In this document: one piece after another, positions 52,147-61,642 of the stretch
How positions within the stretch are numbered: position 1 is the first letter of the stretch
Layout of the letters: each line of letters starts with the position of its first letter
Origin: Haloimpatiens sp042688525
Lineage (GTDB): Bacteria > Bacillota > Clostridia > Clostridiales > Clostridiaceae
DNA length: 64,000 nucleotides
NCBI RefSeq assembly: GCF_042688525.2
Contig: NZ_JBHWAB010000001.1
Span: 1,922,001 to 1,986,000 of the forward strand
Reading direction: 5' to 3'
The notes under the pieces: generated by a model
Databases searched by the model: none
What the model was told of the DNA's origin: nothing
What the model saw: only the letters and a program-made list of their open reading frames with translations
Translations under genes and position numbers: made by a program

Positions 52147-53262
52147 TTAACTTGATTTCAAACCGCATCCACATAAAGGTATTACTATTTTCCCTTTTAA
52201 GTCATTTTCCTTATAATAATCTAAAAAGCCTGCAAAGGTTGCAGCAGTGGTTGGTTCTACATAAAATCCTTTTTGTGCTAGATATTCTTTTGTCTCAATA
52301 ATTTTATCCTCAGGGGCTGTTATGATTTTTCCTTTTGTATATTTTATAGCTTTTAATATTTGATTTCCTCTTTTTGGGTCTGCAATTGCTATTCCTTCAG
52401 CTAAAGTACCTATATTAGTAACTTGTTTTACAGTATCTTTTCCTTCTTTGAAGGCTTTATATATAGGAGCACATCCATTAGCTTGAACTGCAATAAGCTT
52501 TGGCATCTTAGTTATTAGATTGAGTTCTAATAATTCTTTTAAAGCGTAATAAGAGCCTAAAAGAAGCGTGCCGTTTCCTACTGGAATTACTAATGCTTCT
52601 GGCATTTCACCATTTAATTGTTCATAAATTTCATAAACATAAGTTTTTGTACCTTGGTAAAAAAAGGGGTTATACACATGACTGGCATAGAAACCATCGC
52701 CTCTCTCTGCAGCTTTTAAAGCTTCTCTTGCAGTATCCTCTCTATTTCCTTTAATTACATGAACAGTTGCTCCATGAGAAGCAATTTGTTTAATTTTTTT
52801 AGGAGATGTGTTTTCAGGAACATATATATCACATTGAATGCCTGATCTATTAGCATAAGCTGCTATAGAAGTACCAGCATTACCACTACTGTCTTGAATG
52901 ACTTTTTTTATTCCTAGTTCTTTAGCTTTACAAATTAATACTACAGCACCTCTATCTTTAAAGGAGGATGTAGGCATCATATAATCCATTTTTACTAATA
53001 AATTCGGATAATTCTTATCTAAAGGTACAATAGGTGTTAATCCTTCACCCATAGAAATATCTCTCCATAAATTAAAGTTATCATCAAAAGGTAAGGTTTT
53101 AATATATCTAAACAGACTCCACTCATTATGCATTATATCTTTTTTTGAGAATTTAAAATGAAACTTTTTAATATTTAATAAACCACCACAAGTGCATTTA
53201 AAAACAAGTGTTTTGGGATCATATTTTTTACCACATTCATTACATACGTATTTAATACCCAT
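52147..53262 (-). CDS. Threonine synthase-like PLP enzyme
   Basis: A 371-residue fold-type II PLP enzyme. An N-terminal zinc ribbon (CNECGKKY ... CTCGG) precedes the catalytic core with the Schiff-base lysine in TSSFKDRGA, the SSGNAGTSIAAYA loop and the PLP-phosphate loop PVGNGTLLLG. This matches threonine synthase of the ThrC class (O-phosphohomoserine to threonine). No other threonine pathway gene is adjacent. A YheO-like regulator lies directly upstream on the same strand, which is unusual for thrC and could mean another substrate. Confidence 0.83.
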   Translation of the reverse strand: MGIKYVCNECGKKYDPKTLVFKCTCGGLLNIKKFHFKFSKKDIMHNEWSLFRYIKTLPFDDNFNLWRDISMGEGLTPIVPLDKNYPNLLVKMDYMMPTSSFKDRGAVVLICKAKELGIKKVIQDSSGNAGTSIAAYANRSGIQCDIYVPENTSPKKIKQIASHGATVHVIKGNREDTAREALKAAERGDGFYASHVYNPFFYQGTKTYVYEIYEQLNGEMPEALVIPVGNGTLLLGSYYALKELLELNLITKMPKLIAVQANGCAPIYKAFKEGKDTVKQVTNIGTLAEGIAIADPKRGNQILKAIKYTKGKIITAPEDKIIETKEYLAQKGFYVEPTTAATFAGFLDYYKENDLKGKIVIPLCGCGLKSS

Positions 53263-53403
53263 TAAAGATTCTCCTCTCTCTATCTCGTATATATAAACAC
53301 GAAAGATATTGTTTATAATATTTTATACATAGATTACATATAAACAAAGTAGCTTAAATTTTTTATATAATAACCTATAATTAATCTTTGAATTCTTGTT
53401 TTT

Positions 53404-54042
53404 TTAGTCTTTCCTTATCTCGTCTAAGTAACTATATACTGTTACTTTAGAAATTTTCAGTTTATTAGCTACTTTTTCAATAGCACCTTTTATTAAAAAT
53501 ATACCTTTTTCATCCATAAATTTGATCAATGAAATTTTATCTTTTCTTTTTAAATTATCTACATTTGAATTGGATACAATTCTATCTATTAAATCATCAA
53601 CTATTTGTATTACATTATCAAAAGGTTCTATATCTTTTTCTATTTTTTCTTGTTCTATATTCATAAAATCGTCTAAAAATTCTTTTATATTTTTCATGGG
53701 TTCTAGGTCATAATTTATGCATAGAGCGCCAATTATTTCACCTTTAGAATTTTTAATAAGAGATGTTGAGGACTTTATTTCTTTACCACTTTCAGTAACA
53801 ATTTTATAATTGGCTGCATAATCTCCATCAAAATTTTTAGATAATAAAACTTGTTTAATTAAATGATCAAATGACTGTCCCACTTTTCTTCCAGTTACAT
53901 GATTATTAATAGCGTAAATAACAGAGTTTTGAGGAACTGATAAATCATGAATTACAACCTCACAATTTTGACCAAATGTTTTAGCTATCATATTAGCTAT
54001 AGGAATATATTTTTTTAATTCTTTATTATTAATAAACAACAA
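53404..54042 (-). CDS. YheO-like PAS/HTH transcriptional regulator
   Basis: A 212-residue regulator with a YheO-type PAS domain (~1-120; IPIANMIAKTFGQNCEVVIHDL and GKEIKSSTSLIKNSKGEIIGALCINYD) and a C-terminal DNA-binding HTH_22 domain (IEKVANKLKISKVTVYSYLDEIRK). The start is uncertain: AAGGAG at 54050-54055 suits the TTG at 54042 or 54039 better than the GTG at 54048. It probably controls the threonine synthase-like gene 140 bp downstream in response to a small ligand. Confidence 0.85.
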   Translation of the reverse strand: MLFINNKELKKYIPIANMIAKTFGQNCEVVIHDLSVPQNSVIYAINNHVTGRKVGQSFDHLIKQVLLSKNFDGDYAANYKIVTESGKEIKSSTSLIKNSKGEIIGALCINYDLEPMKNIKEFLDDFMNIEQEKIEKDIEPFDNVIQIVDDLIDRIVSNSNVDNLKRKDKISLIKFMDEKGIFLIKGAIEKVANKLKISKVTVYSYLDEIRKD

Positions 54043-54217
54043 TAACACTCCTTATCAGTATCACTAAATATATAAATTTTTATATAATAAATTATAAATT
54101 TCTATAATTAATACTGTATTATATAATAAATTATATAAAATTTTATATAAAAGTCAATAAAATATATAGAAATATATAATTTTTTATATGTATAATCGTA
54201 TAAAAATTATATAAAAA

Positions 54218-54230
54218 ATGAACTGTCCCC
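54218..54230. repeat. REP right-arm fragment
   Basis: AATGAACTGTCCCC-type arm, single copy with one stem mismatch, in the divergent region before the Nudix gene. The remainder of 54043-54349 is AT-rich with no ORF. Confidence 0.6.
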
Positions 54231-54248
54231 AAATTATTCTGTTTAAAG

Positions 54249-54286
54249 AAAACACCGTATTATTCAAAAGAATTTTACGGTGTTTT
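54249..54286 (+). terminator. Hairpin with terminator shape upstream of the Nudix gene
   Basis: AAAACACCGTA (54249-54259) pairs with TACGGTGTTTT (54276-54286). It points rightward but no gene ends here on that strand, so it may be a leader attenuator or the relic of a lost gene. Confidence 0.5.
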
Positions 54287-54349
54287 AGAGAATAGTTTTA
54301 TTACTTAAAATTATATTAAAGAATAAAATACTTAAAGGGAGGAATAAAT

Positions 54350-54967
54350 ATGGAACCAAAATGGCTCACATGGGCTAAGCAACTACAATCAATAGCTCAA
54401 GCAGGATTAGCATATTCAAAGGATAAGTATGATATTGAAAGATTTCAACAGATTAGAAATTTATCAGTAGATATATTGAATGAATATACTGGGGTAAGTA
54501 ATGAAAAAATAAAGGATTTATTCTGCAATGAAACAGGATATCAAACACCTAAAATAGATATAAGAGGGGCTATTTTTAAAGAAAATAAAATATTACTAGT
54601 TAAAGAAAGTCTTGATGGCCTTTGGTCAATTCCAGGTGGTTGGGCAGAGTTCAATTTATCAGTGAAAGAAAATATAGTGAAGGAAGTAAAAGAAGAAGCA
54701 GGCTTAAATGTAACTCCCCAAAAATTAATTGCAGTACTTGATAGAAACAAACATAATGAACCACCAAGTCCTTATGGAACATACAAAATATTCGTATTAT
54801 GTGAGTTGATAGACGGTGCCTTTGAAAAAAATATAGAAACAGAAGAAAGTGGTTTCTTTTCTTTAAAAGATTTGCCACCACTATCTGTACAAAGAAATAC
54901 AAAAAAACAAATAGAAATGTGCTTCAAGGCTAAATTAAGTGATAATTTTTTTACAATATTTGATTAA
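54350..54967 (+). CDS. Nudix hydrolase with Nudix_N domain
   Basis: A 205-residue hydrolase. The first ~65 residues (WLTWAKQLQSIAQAGLAYSKD) are the Nudix_N domain seen in ADP-ribose/CDP-choline-type pyrophosphatases. The Nudix box follows in the GGWAEFNLSVKEN region through KEVKEEAGL, the diverged form typical of this subfamily, with the metal-binding EVKEEAG intact. The GGGAGG site is good. Substrates in relatives include ADP-ribose and ADP-glucose-type compounds; the exact one is unknown. Confidence 0.9.
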   Translation: MEPKWLTWAKQLQSIAQAGLAYSKDKYDIERFQQIRNLSVDILNEYTGVSNEKIKDLFCNETGYQTPKIDIRGAIFKENKILLVKESLDGLWSIPGGWAEFNLSVKENIVKEVKEEAGLNVTPQKLIAVLDRNKHNEPPSPYGTYKIFVLCELIDGAFEKNIETEESGFFSLKDLPPLSVQRNTKKQIEMCFKAKLSDNFFTIFD

Positions 54968-55068
54968 AATATTGGCAACATTATATACCATTGATTTTAT
55001 GAGAAAATATGATATATAATTATATAAGTTACGGAAAAATTTGATTTTAATTAAAAGGATGATGGTAG

Positions 55069-55755
55069 TTGTCAAATGAAATTAATGATTTAATTAAGCA
55101 GCGACAGAGACAAGCTAAAAACAAAAAGAATCAGATACCTTATGGTATTATGGTGATTTTAATTGCAGTAATATTGTGTATTGTGCTTTGGCAAAGCCAC
55201 TACAAGTATGCTGTATGCTTGATTTTGGGAGTTGGGATTGGAATTGTCTTGAGGTTTTCGCGATTTTGTTTTGCAGCAGCATTCAGAGAGCCTTTTCTTA
55301 TAGGAAATACAAAATTAATAAGAGCTATTTTATTGGGAATGATGGTAAGTACTATAGGATTTGCATTAATTCAATCTCATTATATTCACGGAAAAATTGT
55401 TAATTATCAAATGATTCCTGGAGAGGTGAATTCTGTAGGGATTCATGTAATGATAGGTGCATTTATGTTTGGTATTGGAATGGTTTTGGCAGGAGGATGT
55501 AGTTCTGGAGTATTGATGCGAATAGGTGAAGGGCATTTACTTCATATAGTAGTACTTGTAGGCTTTTTCATTGGAACTATACTGGGAGCTAAAGATTACT
55601 CTTTTTGGTTCAAAAATATAATTCACAATGCAAAGATAATTTATTTTCCTGAGCATTTAGATTTTAAAATTGTTGTTGCAGTACAGATGATAGTATTAGT
55701 TATTTTATATGTATTGGCGTTATGGTATGAAAAAAGACGTTGTAAAGATGCGTAA
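55069..55755 (+). CDS. YeeE/YedE-family transporter, N-terminal half type
   Basis: A 228-residue membrane protein with six or more helices. It carries the first half-signature of the YeeE/YedE (TsuA-like) sulfur transporter family: LRFSRFCFAAAFREPF and FGIGMVLAGGCSSGVLMRIGEGH, where the cysteine of GGC is the substrate-relaying residue in known members. It starts with TTG at 55069 behind AAGGATGATGG. It is followed by tusA (15 bp) and by a second, complementary half (56017). The same two halves are fused in the 61643 gene. Likely substrate: thiosulfate or another sulfur or selenium species. Confidence 0.86.
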   Translation: MSNEINDLIKQRQRQAKNKKNQIPYGIMVILIAVILCIVLWQSHYKYAVCLILGVGIGIVLRFSRFCFAAAFREPFLIGNTKLIRAILLGMMVSTIGFALIQSHYIHGKIVNYQMIPGEVNSVGIHVMIGAFMFGIGMVLAGGCSSGVLMRIGEGHLLHIVVLVGFFIGTILGAKDYSFWFKNIIHNAKIIYFPEHLDFKIVVAVQMIVLVILYVLALWYEKRRCKDA

Positions 55756-55770
55756 TGGAGGAAGGTATAT

Positions 55771-56004
55771 ATGTCAGTAAGAGAATTAGATTGTTTATGT
55801 GAAATATGTCCTGTACCGCTGATTAAAGCTATGAAGGAATTAAAAACAATGGAACCTGGAGATGTTTTAATTCTTCATTCTGATCACAGTTGTGTTGCAA
55901 TTGATGTAAAAAAGTGGGCTGCTAAAAATAAATATTCAGTAGAAGTAGTGGAAGTAGATGACGGAGAATGGGAAGTATATATTCAAAAGCCAAACGAAAA
56001 ATAA
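55771..56004 (+). CDS. TusA-family sulfur carrier
   Basis: A 77-residue sulfur-relay protein. The CPxP motif (C13-P-V-P) carries the persulfide in the family; two further cysteines (C8, C10) precede it, which is more than usual. It lies between the two half-transporters, so it probably receives sulfur on import. TusA homologues beside YeeE/YedE proteins are common and are sometimes named YedF/SirA. GGAGG precedes the ATG. Confidence 0.92.
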   Translation: MSVRELDCLCEICPVPLIKAMKELKTMEPGDVLILHSDHSCVAIDVKKWAAKNKYSVEVVEVDDGEWEVYIQKPNEK

Positions 56005-56016
56005 GGGAGGTATAGT

Positions 56017-56544
56017 ATGAAGCCTATTGCAAAATGGCTTAAAAAGCCTTGGCCTTATTGGGTAGGAGGAATTTTATTAGGGCTAATGAATGTAGTTTTA
56101 TTGGCTGCGAGTGGAATAAGTTGGCAAATCACTAGCGGTTTTTTGATGTGGGGTGTCGGCATTTTGGAATGGTTTGGATTTGATGCTTTTAATTTTGAAT
56201 ATTTTAATCATTTTCATGATTATTTTGAGCCAGTGATTAAAAATCATAATCCATTTATTAACCAATATACAATTTTAAATATAGGAGTTATTATGGGTTC
56301 ATTAGCTGCAACATTATTAGCATCTCAATTCAAATTTAAAAAGATAAAAAATAAAAAACAGTTAGCTCTTGGTCTCTTAGGTGGAATAATGATGGGGTAT
56401 GGTTCAAGACTTGCTTTTGGATGTACTATTGGTGCTTTCTTTAGTGGAATTCCATCATTTTCTCTGCATTCTTGGATTTTTGGAATTTTTGTAATGTTGG
56501 GGGCTTGGACAGGTATTAAGATTATAATCAAAATTTTGCAATAA
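56017..56544 (+). CDS. YeeE/YedE-family transporter, C-terminal half type
   Basis: A 175-residue membrane protein with about four to five helices carrying the second half-signature, MMGYGSRLAFGCTIGAFFSGI, which matches GYGARIALGCNVGALYSGL in the fused protein at 61643. It is 12 bp after tusA. With the 55069 product it should make one complete pore. A good terminator lies 180 bp downstream. Confidence 0.86.
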   Translation: MKPIAKWLKKPWPYWVGGILLGLMNVVLLAASGISWQITSGFLMWGVGILEWFGFDAFNFEYFNHFHDYFEPVIKNHNPFINQYTILNIGVIMGSLAATLLASQFKFKKIKNKKQLALGLLGGIMMGYGSRLAFGCTIGAFFSGIPSFSLHSWIFGIFVMLGAWTGIKIIIKILQ

Positions 56545-56723
56545 GGAAATTGTAATATAGACTGTTTATAGATGAAATGAAGTGAAGTTAAGCTCTCGGA
56601 GTGCTGTACAAATCAAAGTAGCATTTATGCAAAATATAATATGTTGAACAAGAAATTAAACATACTTTATAACTTTTATAAGATTTTGAAAATAGAAGTA
56701 TTTATACGAAATTAGATATTCAT

Positions 56724-56777
56724 AAAGGTTGTCCATAAAGCAAAAAATAAAATTTTTACTTTATGGACAACCTTTTT
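56724..56777 (+). terminator. Terminator of the tusA operon
   Basis: AAAGGTTGTCCATAAAG (56724-56740) pairs perfectly with CTTTATGGACAACCTTT (56759-56775), with T's beyond. The 56545-56723 stretch shows no ORF of note. Confidence 0.9.
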
Positions 56778-56822
56778 ATCATTAAAAAAATTGTGAATTT
56801 TTAAAAAGAATTTATTAATTTA

Positions 56823-57079
56823 CTCAATTTTCGCAGTAAAAAAATACTGCTTAGCGAAGGGAAATGATATATTGCGTAAGAAACATTTGAACAAAGTTTA
56901 CAAGTTCTTAGCTTTACGAATTTGAAAAAAGTTATTTTTTAATTACTGATTCCTACGGAATATTAATTAAAAAATCTTTTTTCAATATGAGTAAAGCTTA
57001 GAACTTGTTACTGAAGTGAAAGGTTTCTAAGCAAGATATCATTTCCCGTAGCGGCTATTTTTCACCTGCGAAAGTTGAG
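56823..57079. repeat. MITE family 1, full-length copy, reverse orientation, with 8-bp target duplication
   Basis: 257 bp beginning CTCAATTTTCGCAG and ending GCGAAAGTTGAG. TTAATTTA flanks both sides (56815-56822, 57080-57087). It is the reverse complement of the family as seen at 19205. Confidence 0.92.
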
Positions 57080-57149
57080 TTAATTTAAAGTTAAGTAAAT
57101 TCAATATATAATATGACCCTATAAAATTGTACCATGAAAATTTATAGTT

Positions 57150-58040
57150 TTAGCAAAAACCTCTTTTTCTAGAAATAACAAAATCCACAAAAAGTTGTTC
57201 ATGTTGTGAGAAAGAGTATTTTTTTCTAGAAGCCACATAGTAATTAATAGGAATTTTTAAATCATCTACTACAATGGGTTGAATAGAGCAATTTTTTAGT
57301 TCTTGCTGAATAATTAGCTTTGGCAAAAAAGAATAACCCTTTCCTGCAAGAATAGAAGACTTAATGGCTTCTGGTGAATTTAAATCATAAATTACATTCA
57401 AATCTTCTAACTCAATCCCTTTGTTTTGCAATGCATTTTCAATTAAATATCGAGTTCCTGAATTTTTTTCACGTAAAATTAAAGGTATTTCTTTAAGTTC
57501 TTCTATAGAAATTTGCTTTGGAGAGTCATTATAATTTCCTACCAAAAGTAATTCGTCTGAAACTATGGTTTGGGTAACAATATCATCTATTTGTGGGTCA
57601 TATTGTATAATACCTATATTAATAGTGTGTTTTTTCAATTTTTCAATGACATCAGTAGAATTAGTTACCTCCATATTTATATCTACTTCTTCATGAAGAT
57701 GTTTAAAAGTATAAATACTGCAGGGAAGAGCATATTCTCCAACACTTTTACAAGAACCTATAAGCAGTTTTGGACGAGTTTGCTGTAGATTTTTCAAATC
57801 CCTTTGGATGTTTCCCTGAATGGATAACAAAGTATCTGCATAGTCAAATACAACTTTCCCTTCTTCTGTCAATTCAACCCCTTTATTACTTCGTATTAGA
57901 AGACTTGCTCCTAGTTCTTTTTCTAGATTTTGAAGCTGCATACTTAGCCCTGGTTGGGTAAGATGAAGCGCCCTTGATGCTTTTGATATACTATTGAATT
58001 TTACTGTTGTATAAAATGAGTTGAGATATTCAAGATTCAT
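57150..58040 (-). CDS. LysR-family transcriptional regulator (CysL-like)
   Basis: A 296-residue regulator: N-terminal winged HTH (NSISKASRALHLTQPGLSMQLQNLE) and a C-terminal periplasmic-binding-like effector domain (~90-290; LLIGSCKSVGEYALP, LVGNYNDSPKQISIEELKEIPLILREKNSGTR). The sequence is close to the CysL/YwfK type. It is divergent from the AGCS transporter gene and surrounded by sulfur genes, so it probably activates one of these operons in response to a sulfur metabolite. Confidence 0.9.
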   Translation of the reverse strand: MNLEYLNSFYTTVKFNSISKASRALHLTQPGLSMQLQNLEKELGASLLIRSNKGVELTEEGKVVFDYADTLLSIQGNIQRDLKNLQQTRPKLLIGSCKSVGEYALPCSIYTFKHLHEEVDINMEVTNSTDVIEKLKKHTINIGIIQYDPQIDDIVTQTIVSDELLLVGNYNDSPKQISIEELKEIPLILREKNSGTRYLIENALQNKGIELEDLNVIYDLNSPEAIKSSILAGKGYSFLPKLIIQQELKNCSIQPIVVDDLKIPINYYVASRKKYSFSQHEQLFVDFVISRKRGFC

Positions 58041-58333
58041 ATAGTCACATCCTTAAAGTGATAAAAATAGTAAAATACTTATTTAATTTTACCACTATAT
58101 TCGACAAAAATACATATATATTTCACAAAATAAATAAACCATATACAGTAATATAGAAAATTTTTGTATAGGGATTCATTAGAAATTGTATGTAAATACA
58201 TGAATTTTATGTGCTATAAAAAACTGTTATAGTATATAAAGTTTCCTTATTATGAAAACGCCGTGGGTTATATTATAATTTAATTGACACAGATTTAACA
58301 AGCATTGAGAAATAGATTGGAGTTGATTTTGTT
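58041..58333. promoter_or_regulatory. Divergent regulatory region
   Basis: This interval should hold the LysR gene promoter (leftward) and that of the AGCS gene (rightward). Palindromic TTATAGTATATAA (~58223) and AT-rich TATATATTTCACA blocks are possible LysR sites, but no half-site spacing is decisive. Confidence 0.4.
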
Positions 58334-59644
58334 ATCGAAGTATTAGGTCAAGTAATTAACACCATTAGTAGTTATTTATGGAATTTGTTCCTGCCGTTTT
58401 TGATAACAGTTGGAATCTTTATAACTTACAGAACAATAAGATTTCTTAAAATTATAAGCGAAAAGGATAAGACCGAATGGAAATTTTCAAAAATTAAAAG
58501 TTCAATTTCTATATCCTTATCATCTAAAATTGGAACAGGTGCTATTATTGGAGTTTTAGCAGCAATGTGGAAAACATCAAATAATGGTGTAGGAGGAGAA
58601 AGCATAGTTTTATGGGTTATTATTGGAATGTTTTTCTTAGTTCCATTAACATACTCAGAGGTGTTGTTTTCTCAAATAACAAAGAAAACTCCCAGAGATT
58701 TTATTGATTTCAATGTAAATAAAAAAGCAGGAGCCGTATATACTGTATGTCTAGTTATACTATATTCTTTTGGATTTGTAGGATTTCAATTAACAGGAAT
58801 ACAGAGCGTTGTAAAAATATTTGTAAGTAAAAATTTTAACTATGAATTTACGGCAAATGGATTATTAATGTACATAATAGTACCAATTATCATAGTGGTA
58901 TCAATTATAGTAATAACAAAAAATCATAAACTTTTCATAAATACTTTAGGGTATATGATATCTTTTGTAATTTTAATTTATGTAATTTTCTTTGTTATAT
59001 TTTTATTTTTAACAATAGAATTTGTTCCACAATATATATCTTTCATTTGGAAAGATTTTATAAATTTTAAATCTGCATCTATTGGAATACCAATAGGACT
59101 TATTATTGGATTTCAAAGAATTATTCAAATAAGTGAAACAGGATTAGGAACTAGTGCATTGGCAAGTTCAGATGGAGGAAATTCTCCAAGAAGAGAAGCT
59201 TTACTACAAACAATATCTACTATAATTACAACATTTATAGCTTTAATAATAACATCATATGTATTCACGTATGGAAGATATAATTTGTTAAACGTTAATT
59301 TAACTGGAAATGGAGTTGAAAGAATTTCAGGTTATTTAACAAGTATAATTTCAGTTACTGGATATTTAGGTTCAGGAATTATAATGACTTTCTTTATATT
59401 GTCTGGACTTACAACAGTACTTGGATCATTCCACTATCTTAATACAACTATGCATATAAGCCAAAATAAGAGAATTACATTTTATATATGTTTAATAACA
59501 TTATCTGGAATTTTAAGTGTTTCTAATTTTGATGTTATTTTCGATGCAGCAGATTTATTAATGTTTATAGTTGCATCAATAAATATTTTCGCAATGTTTA
59601 TTTTTGTAATTAAATATATAAAAAACTATAAGATAAAAAATTAA
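58334..59644 (+). CDS. AGCS-family sodium/amino acid symporter with irregular 5' end
   Basis: A transporter of ~420-436 residues with 10-11 helices and the AGCS motif GLGTSALAS; it imports small amino acids such as alanine, or in sulfur context perhaps a sulfur amino acid. The family-like N-terminus VLGQVINTISSYLWNLFLPF begins upstream of the first in-frame TTG (58385), but no ATG, GTG or TTG occurs in that extension. The good GGAG (58319-58322) points to a TTG at 58329 that is out of frame and hits a stop after four codons. Either an ATC start (58334) or a one-base indel is implied. Confidence 0.75.
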   Translation: MEVLGQVINTISSYLWNLFLPFLITVGIFITYRTIRFLKIISEKDKTEWKFSKIKSSISISLSSKIGTGAIIGVLAAMWKTSNNGVGGESIVLWVIIGMFFLVPLTYSEVLFSQITKKTPRDFIDFNVNKKAGAVYTVCLVILYSFGFVGFQLTGIQSVVKIFVSKNFNYEFTANGLLMYIIVPIIIVVSIIVITKNHKLFINTLGYMISFVILIYVIFFVIFLFLTIEFVPQYISFIWKDFINFKSASIGIPIGLIIGFQRIIQISETGLGTSALASSDGGNSPRREALLQTISTIITTFIALIITSYVFTYGRYNLLNVNLTGNGVERISGYLTSIISVTGYLGSGIIMTFFILSGLTTVLGSFHYLNTTMHISQNKRITFYICLITLSGILSVSNFDVIFDAADLLMFIVASINIFAMFIFVIKYIKNYKIKN

Positions 59645-59679
59645 AAAAAACTTTAAGATAAGACAATGGAGGTATAAAT

Positions 59680-61380
59680 ATGAGTAGAAAAATTTTAATA
59701 GTTGGAGGAGTTGCAGGAGGCGCTTCTGCAGCAGCAAGACTAAGAAGACATAGTGAAGAGGATCAAATAATAATGTTTGAAAAAGGACCACACGTATCAT
59801 TTTCAAACTGTTGTCTACCATATCATTTAAGTGGAGTAGTAGAAGAGGCTGATAATTTAGTACTTATGTGTCCAGAAAAGTTTTTATCTCAATATAAAAT
59901 AGAGGCTAGAGTAAATAATGAAGTGCTTTCTATTGATAAAGAAAATAAAGAAGTGTTAGTTAAGAATTTATTAACAGGAGAAGAATATAAAGAAAATTAT
60001 GACAAATTAATATTATCTCCAGGAGCAAAACCAATAGTTCCACCAATTAAAGGAATTGAGAACGTAAATACATTTTCAATAAGAAATGTTGTGGATATCG
60101 ATAAATTAAACAAATTTGTTAAGAACATGAAAACTAAAGATGTATCAATTATTGGTGGAGGATTCATAGGAATTGAAGCAGCTGAAAACTTAAAAGAAGC
60201 AGGATTCAATGTAACTTTAATTGAAGCTATGCCTCAAATTATGAAACCTTTTGACTATGATATGGTACAAATTTTACATAAAGAATTACATGACAATGGT
60301 GTAAAGCTAATTGTTGGAGATAAAGTAAGTTCTTTTGAGAAAAATACAGTTGTTTTAGAATCAGGTAAAAAAATAGAATCAGGTGCAGTAGTTATGGCAA
60401 TCGGTGTAACTCCAGAAACTGAATTAGCTGTAAAAGCTGGATTAGAATTAGGACAAACTAGAGCAATTAAGGTAGATCAAAACTATAGAACTAATGATAA
60501 AGACATTTATGCTGTAGGAGATGCAATTGAAGTGTACAATGCTTTAACTAATTCTGTTACTAAATTACCTTTAGCTGGACCAGCTCAAAAACAAGCAAGA
60601 TCTGTTGCAGACCATATTAATGGAATGTCAGTATTGAACAAAGGATTTATTGGATCATCTGTAATCAAAGTATTTAACTATAATGGAGCTTCTACAGGTT
60701 TAAATGAAGGATTAATAAAAGCTCTTAACATGAATATTAAATATGATACAGTTAAGATAATTCCTGGAGACAAAGTAGGATTAATGCCTGGATGTGAATC
60801 ACTACATTTTAAATTAATTTATGAAGTACCAACAGGAAAGATTTTAGGTGCTCAAGCTATTGGTAAAGGAAATGTAGACAAAAGGGTAGATGTAATTGCT
60901 ACAGCTATTAAATTTGGTGCAACTGTAAATGACTTAAGAGATTTAGAATTATGCTATGCTCCACCATTTGGAACTGCTAAAGATGTAGTTAACTTTGCAG
61001 GATATGTAGCTTCTAACTTATTAAATGGTTCTTTTGATCAAGTACATGCAGCAGATGTAAGAGGATTAGTAGAAAATGGAGCTTGTATAATTGACGTAAG
61101 AGAAAAAGATGAATATGAGCAAAGTCACATAATAGAAGCTTTAAACTTACCACTTAGTGAAATTAGACAAAGACTAGATGAGATTCCAACTGATAGACCA
61201 GTTTATTTACACTGTAGAAGTGGACAAAGAAGTTATAATGCAGTATTAGCATTACAACATTTAGGATTCAAAAATATTCATAATGTATCAGGTGGATTTA
61301 TGGGACTATGTTTCTATGAATATTTCAATGATCAAACAACAGAAAGAAAAATGATTGTTACAGATTATAATTTTGACTAG
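59680..61380 (+). CDS. CoA-disulfide/persulfide reductase with C-terminal rhodanese
   Basis: A 566-residue flavoprotein. FAD and NAD(P)H Rossmann motifs (VGGVAGGASAAARL at 8-21; SIIGGGFIGIEAAENL near 157) flank the redox cysteine in SFSNCCLPYHLSG, the CoADR/NADH-oxidase active site with an extra adjacent cysteine. The last ~100 residues are a rhodanese domain with the persulfide loop HCRSGQRS. This fusion reduces CoA disulfides or CoA/protein persulfides with NAD(P)H. In this locus it most likely handles persulfide sulfur delivered by TusA or YeeE/YedE transport. Confidence 0.9.
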   Translation: MSRKILIVGGVAGGASAAARLRRHSEEDQIIMFEKGPHVSFSNCCLPYHLSGVVEEADNLVLMCPEKFLSQYKIEARVNNEVLSIDKENKEVLVKNLLTGEEYKENYDKLILSPGAKPIVPPIKGIENVNTFSIRNVVDIDKLNKFVKNMKTKDVSIIGGGFIGIEAAENLKEAGFNVTLIEAMPQIMKPFDYDMVQILHKELHDNGVKLIVGDKVSSFEKNTVVLESGKKIESGAVVMAIGVTPETELAVKAGLELGQTRAIKVDQNYRTNDKDIYAVGDAIEVYNALTNSVTKLPLAGPAQKQARSVADHINGMSVLNKGFIGSSVIKVFNYNGASTGLNEGLIKALNMNIKYDTVKIIPGDKVGLMPGCESLHFKLIYEVPTGKILGAQAIGKGNVDKRVDVIATAIKFGATVNDLRDLELCYAPPFGTAKDVVNFAGYVASNLLNGSFDQVHAADVRGLVENGACIIDVREKDEYEQSHIIEALNLPLSEIRQRLDEIPTDRPVYLHCRSGQRSYNAVLALQHLGFKNIHNVSGGFMGLCFYEYFNDQTTERKMIVTDYNFD

Positions 61381-61452
61381 AAATTAGGGATTATCTCTAA
61401 TAATACAAGAAGCTTTTATAAGTGAGCTAAGTATTACATTAAATAATACTGC

Positions 61453-61483
61453 TTTCAAATGGAGTTTGAAGCTCCATTTGAAA
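61453..61483 (+). terminator. Strong hairpin after the reductase gene
   Basis: TTTCAAATGGAG (61453-61464) pairs perfectly with CTCCATTTGAAA (61472-61483). The following bases AGTAGTT are a weak T tract, so it may be a terminator or an mRNA-stabilising stem. Confidence 0.5.
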
Positions 61484-61642
61484 AGTAGTTAACTGTAAAT
61501 TAATGTGATTTACATATAGTTAAATGTTCAAATTTATTACTATTAGAATATGAGAGTGTAAAGTGGTTAGCATAGGACAAAAGGTCTTATATATTTTTTA
61601 TAAAACAAAGTTAAAAAAATAACAGTAAGAGGAGATAAACAA

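Noticed and set aside
60000..60209. Minus-strand frame inside the CoA-disulfide reductase gene
   Set aside because: Shadow of a conserved coding region; no start signals.
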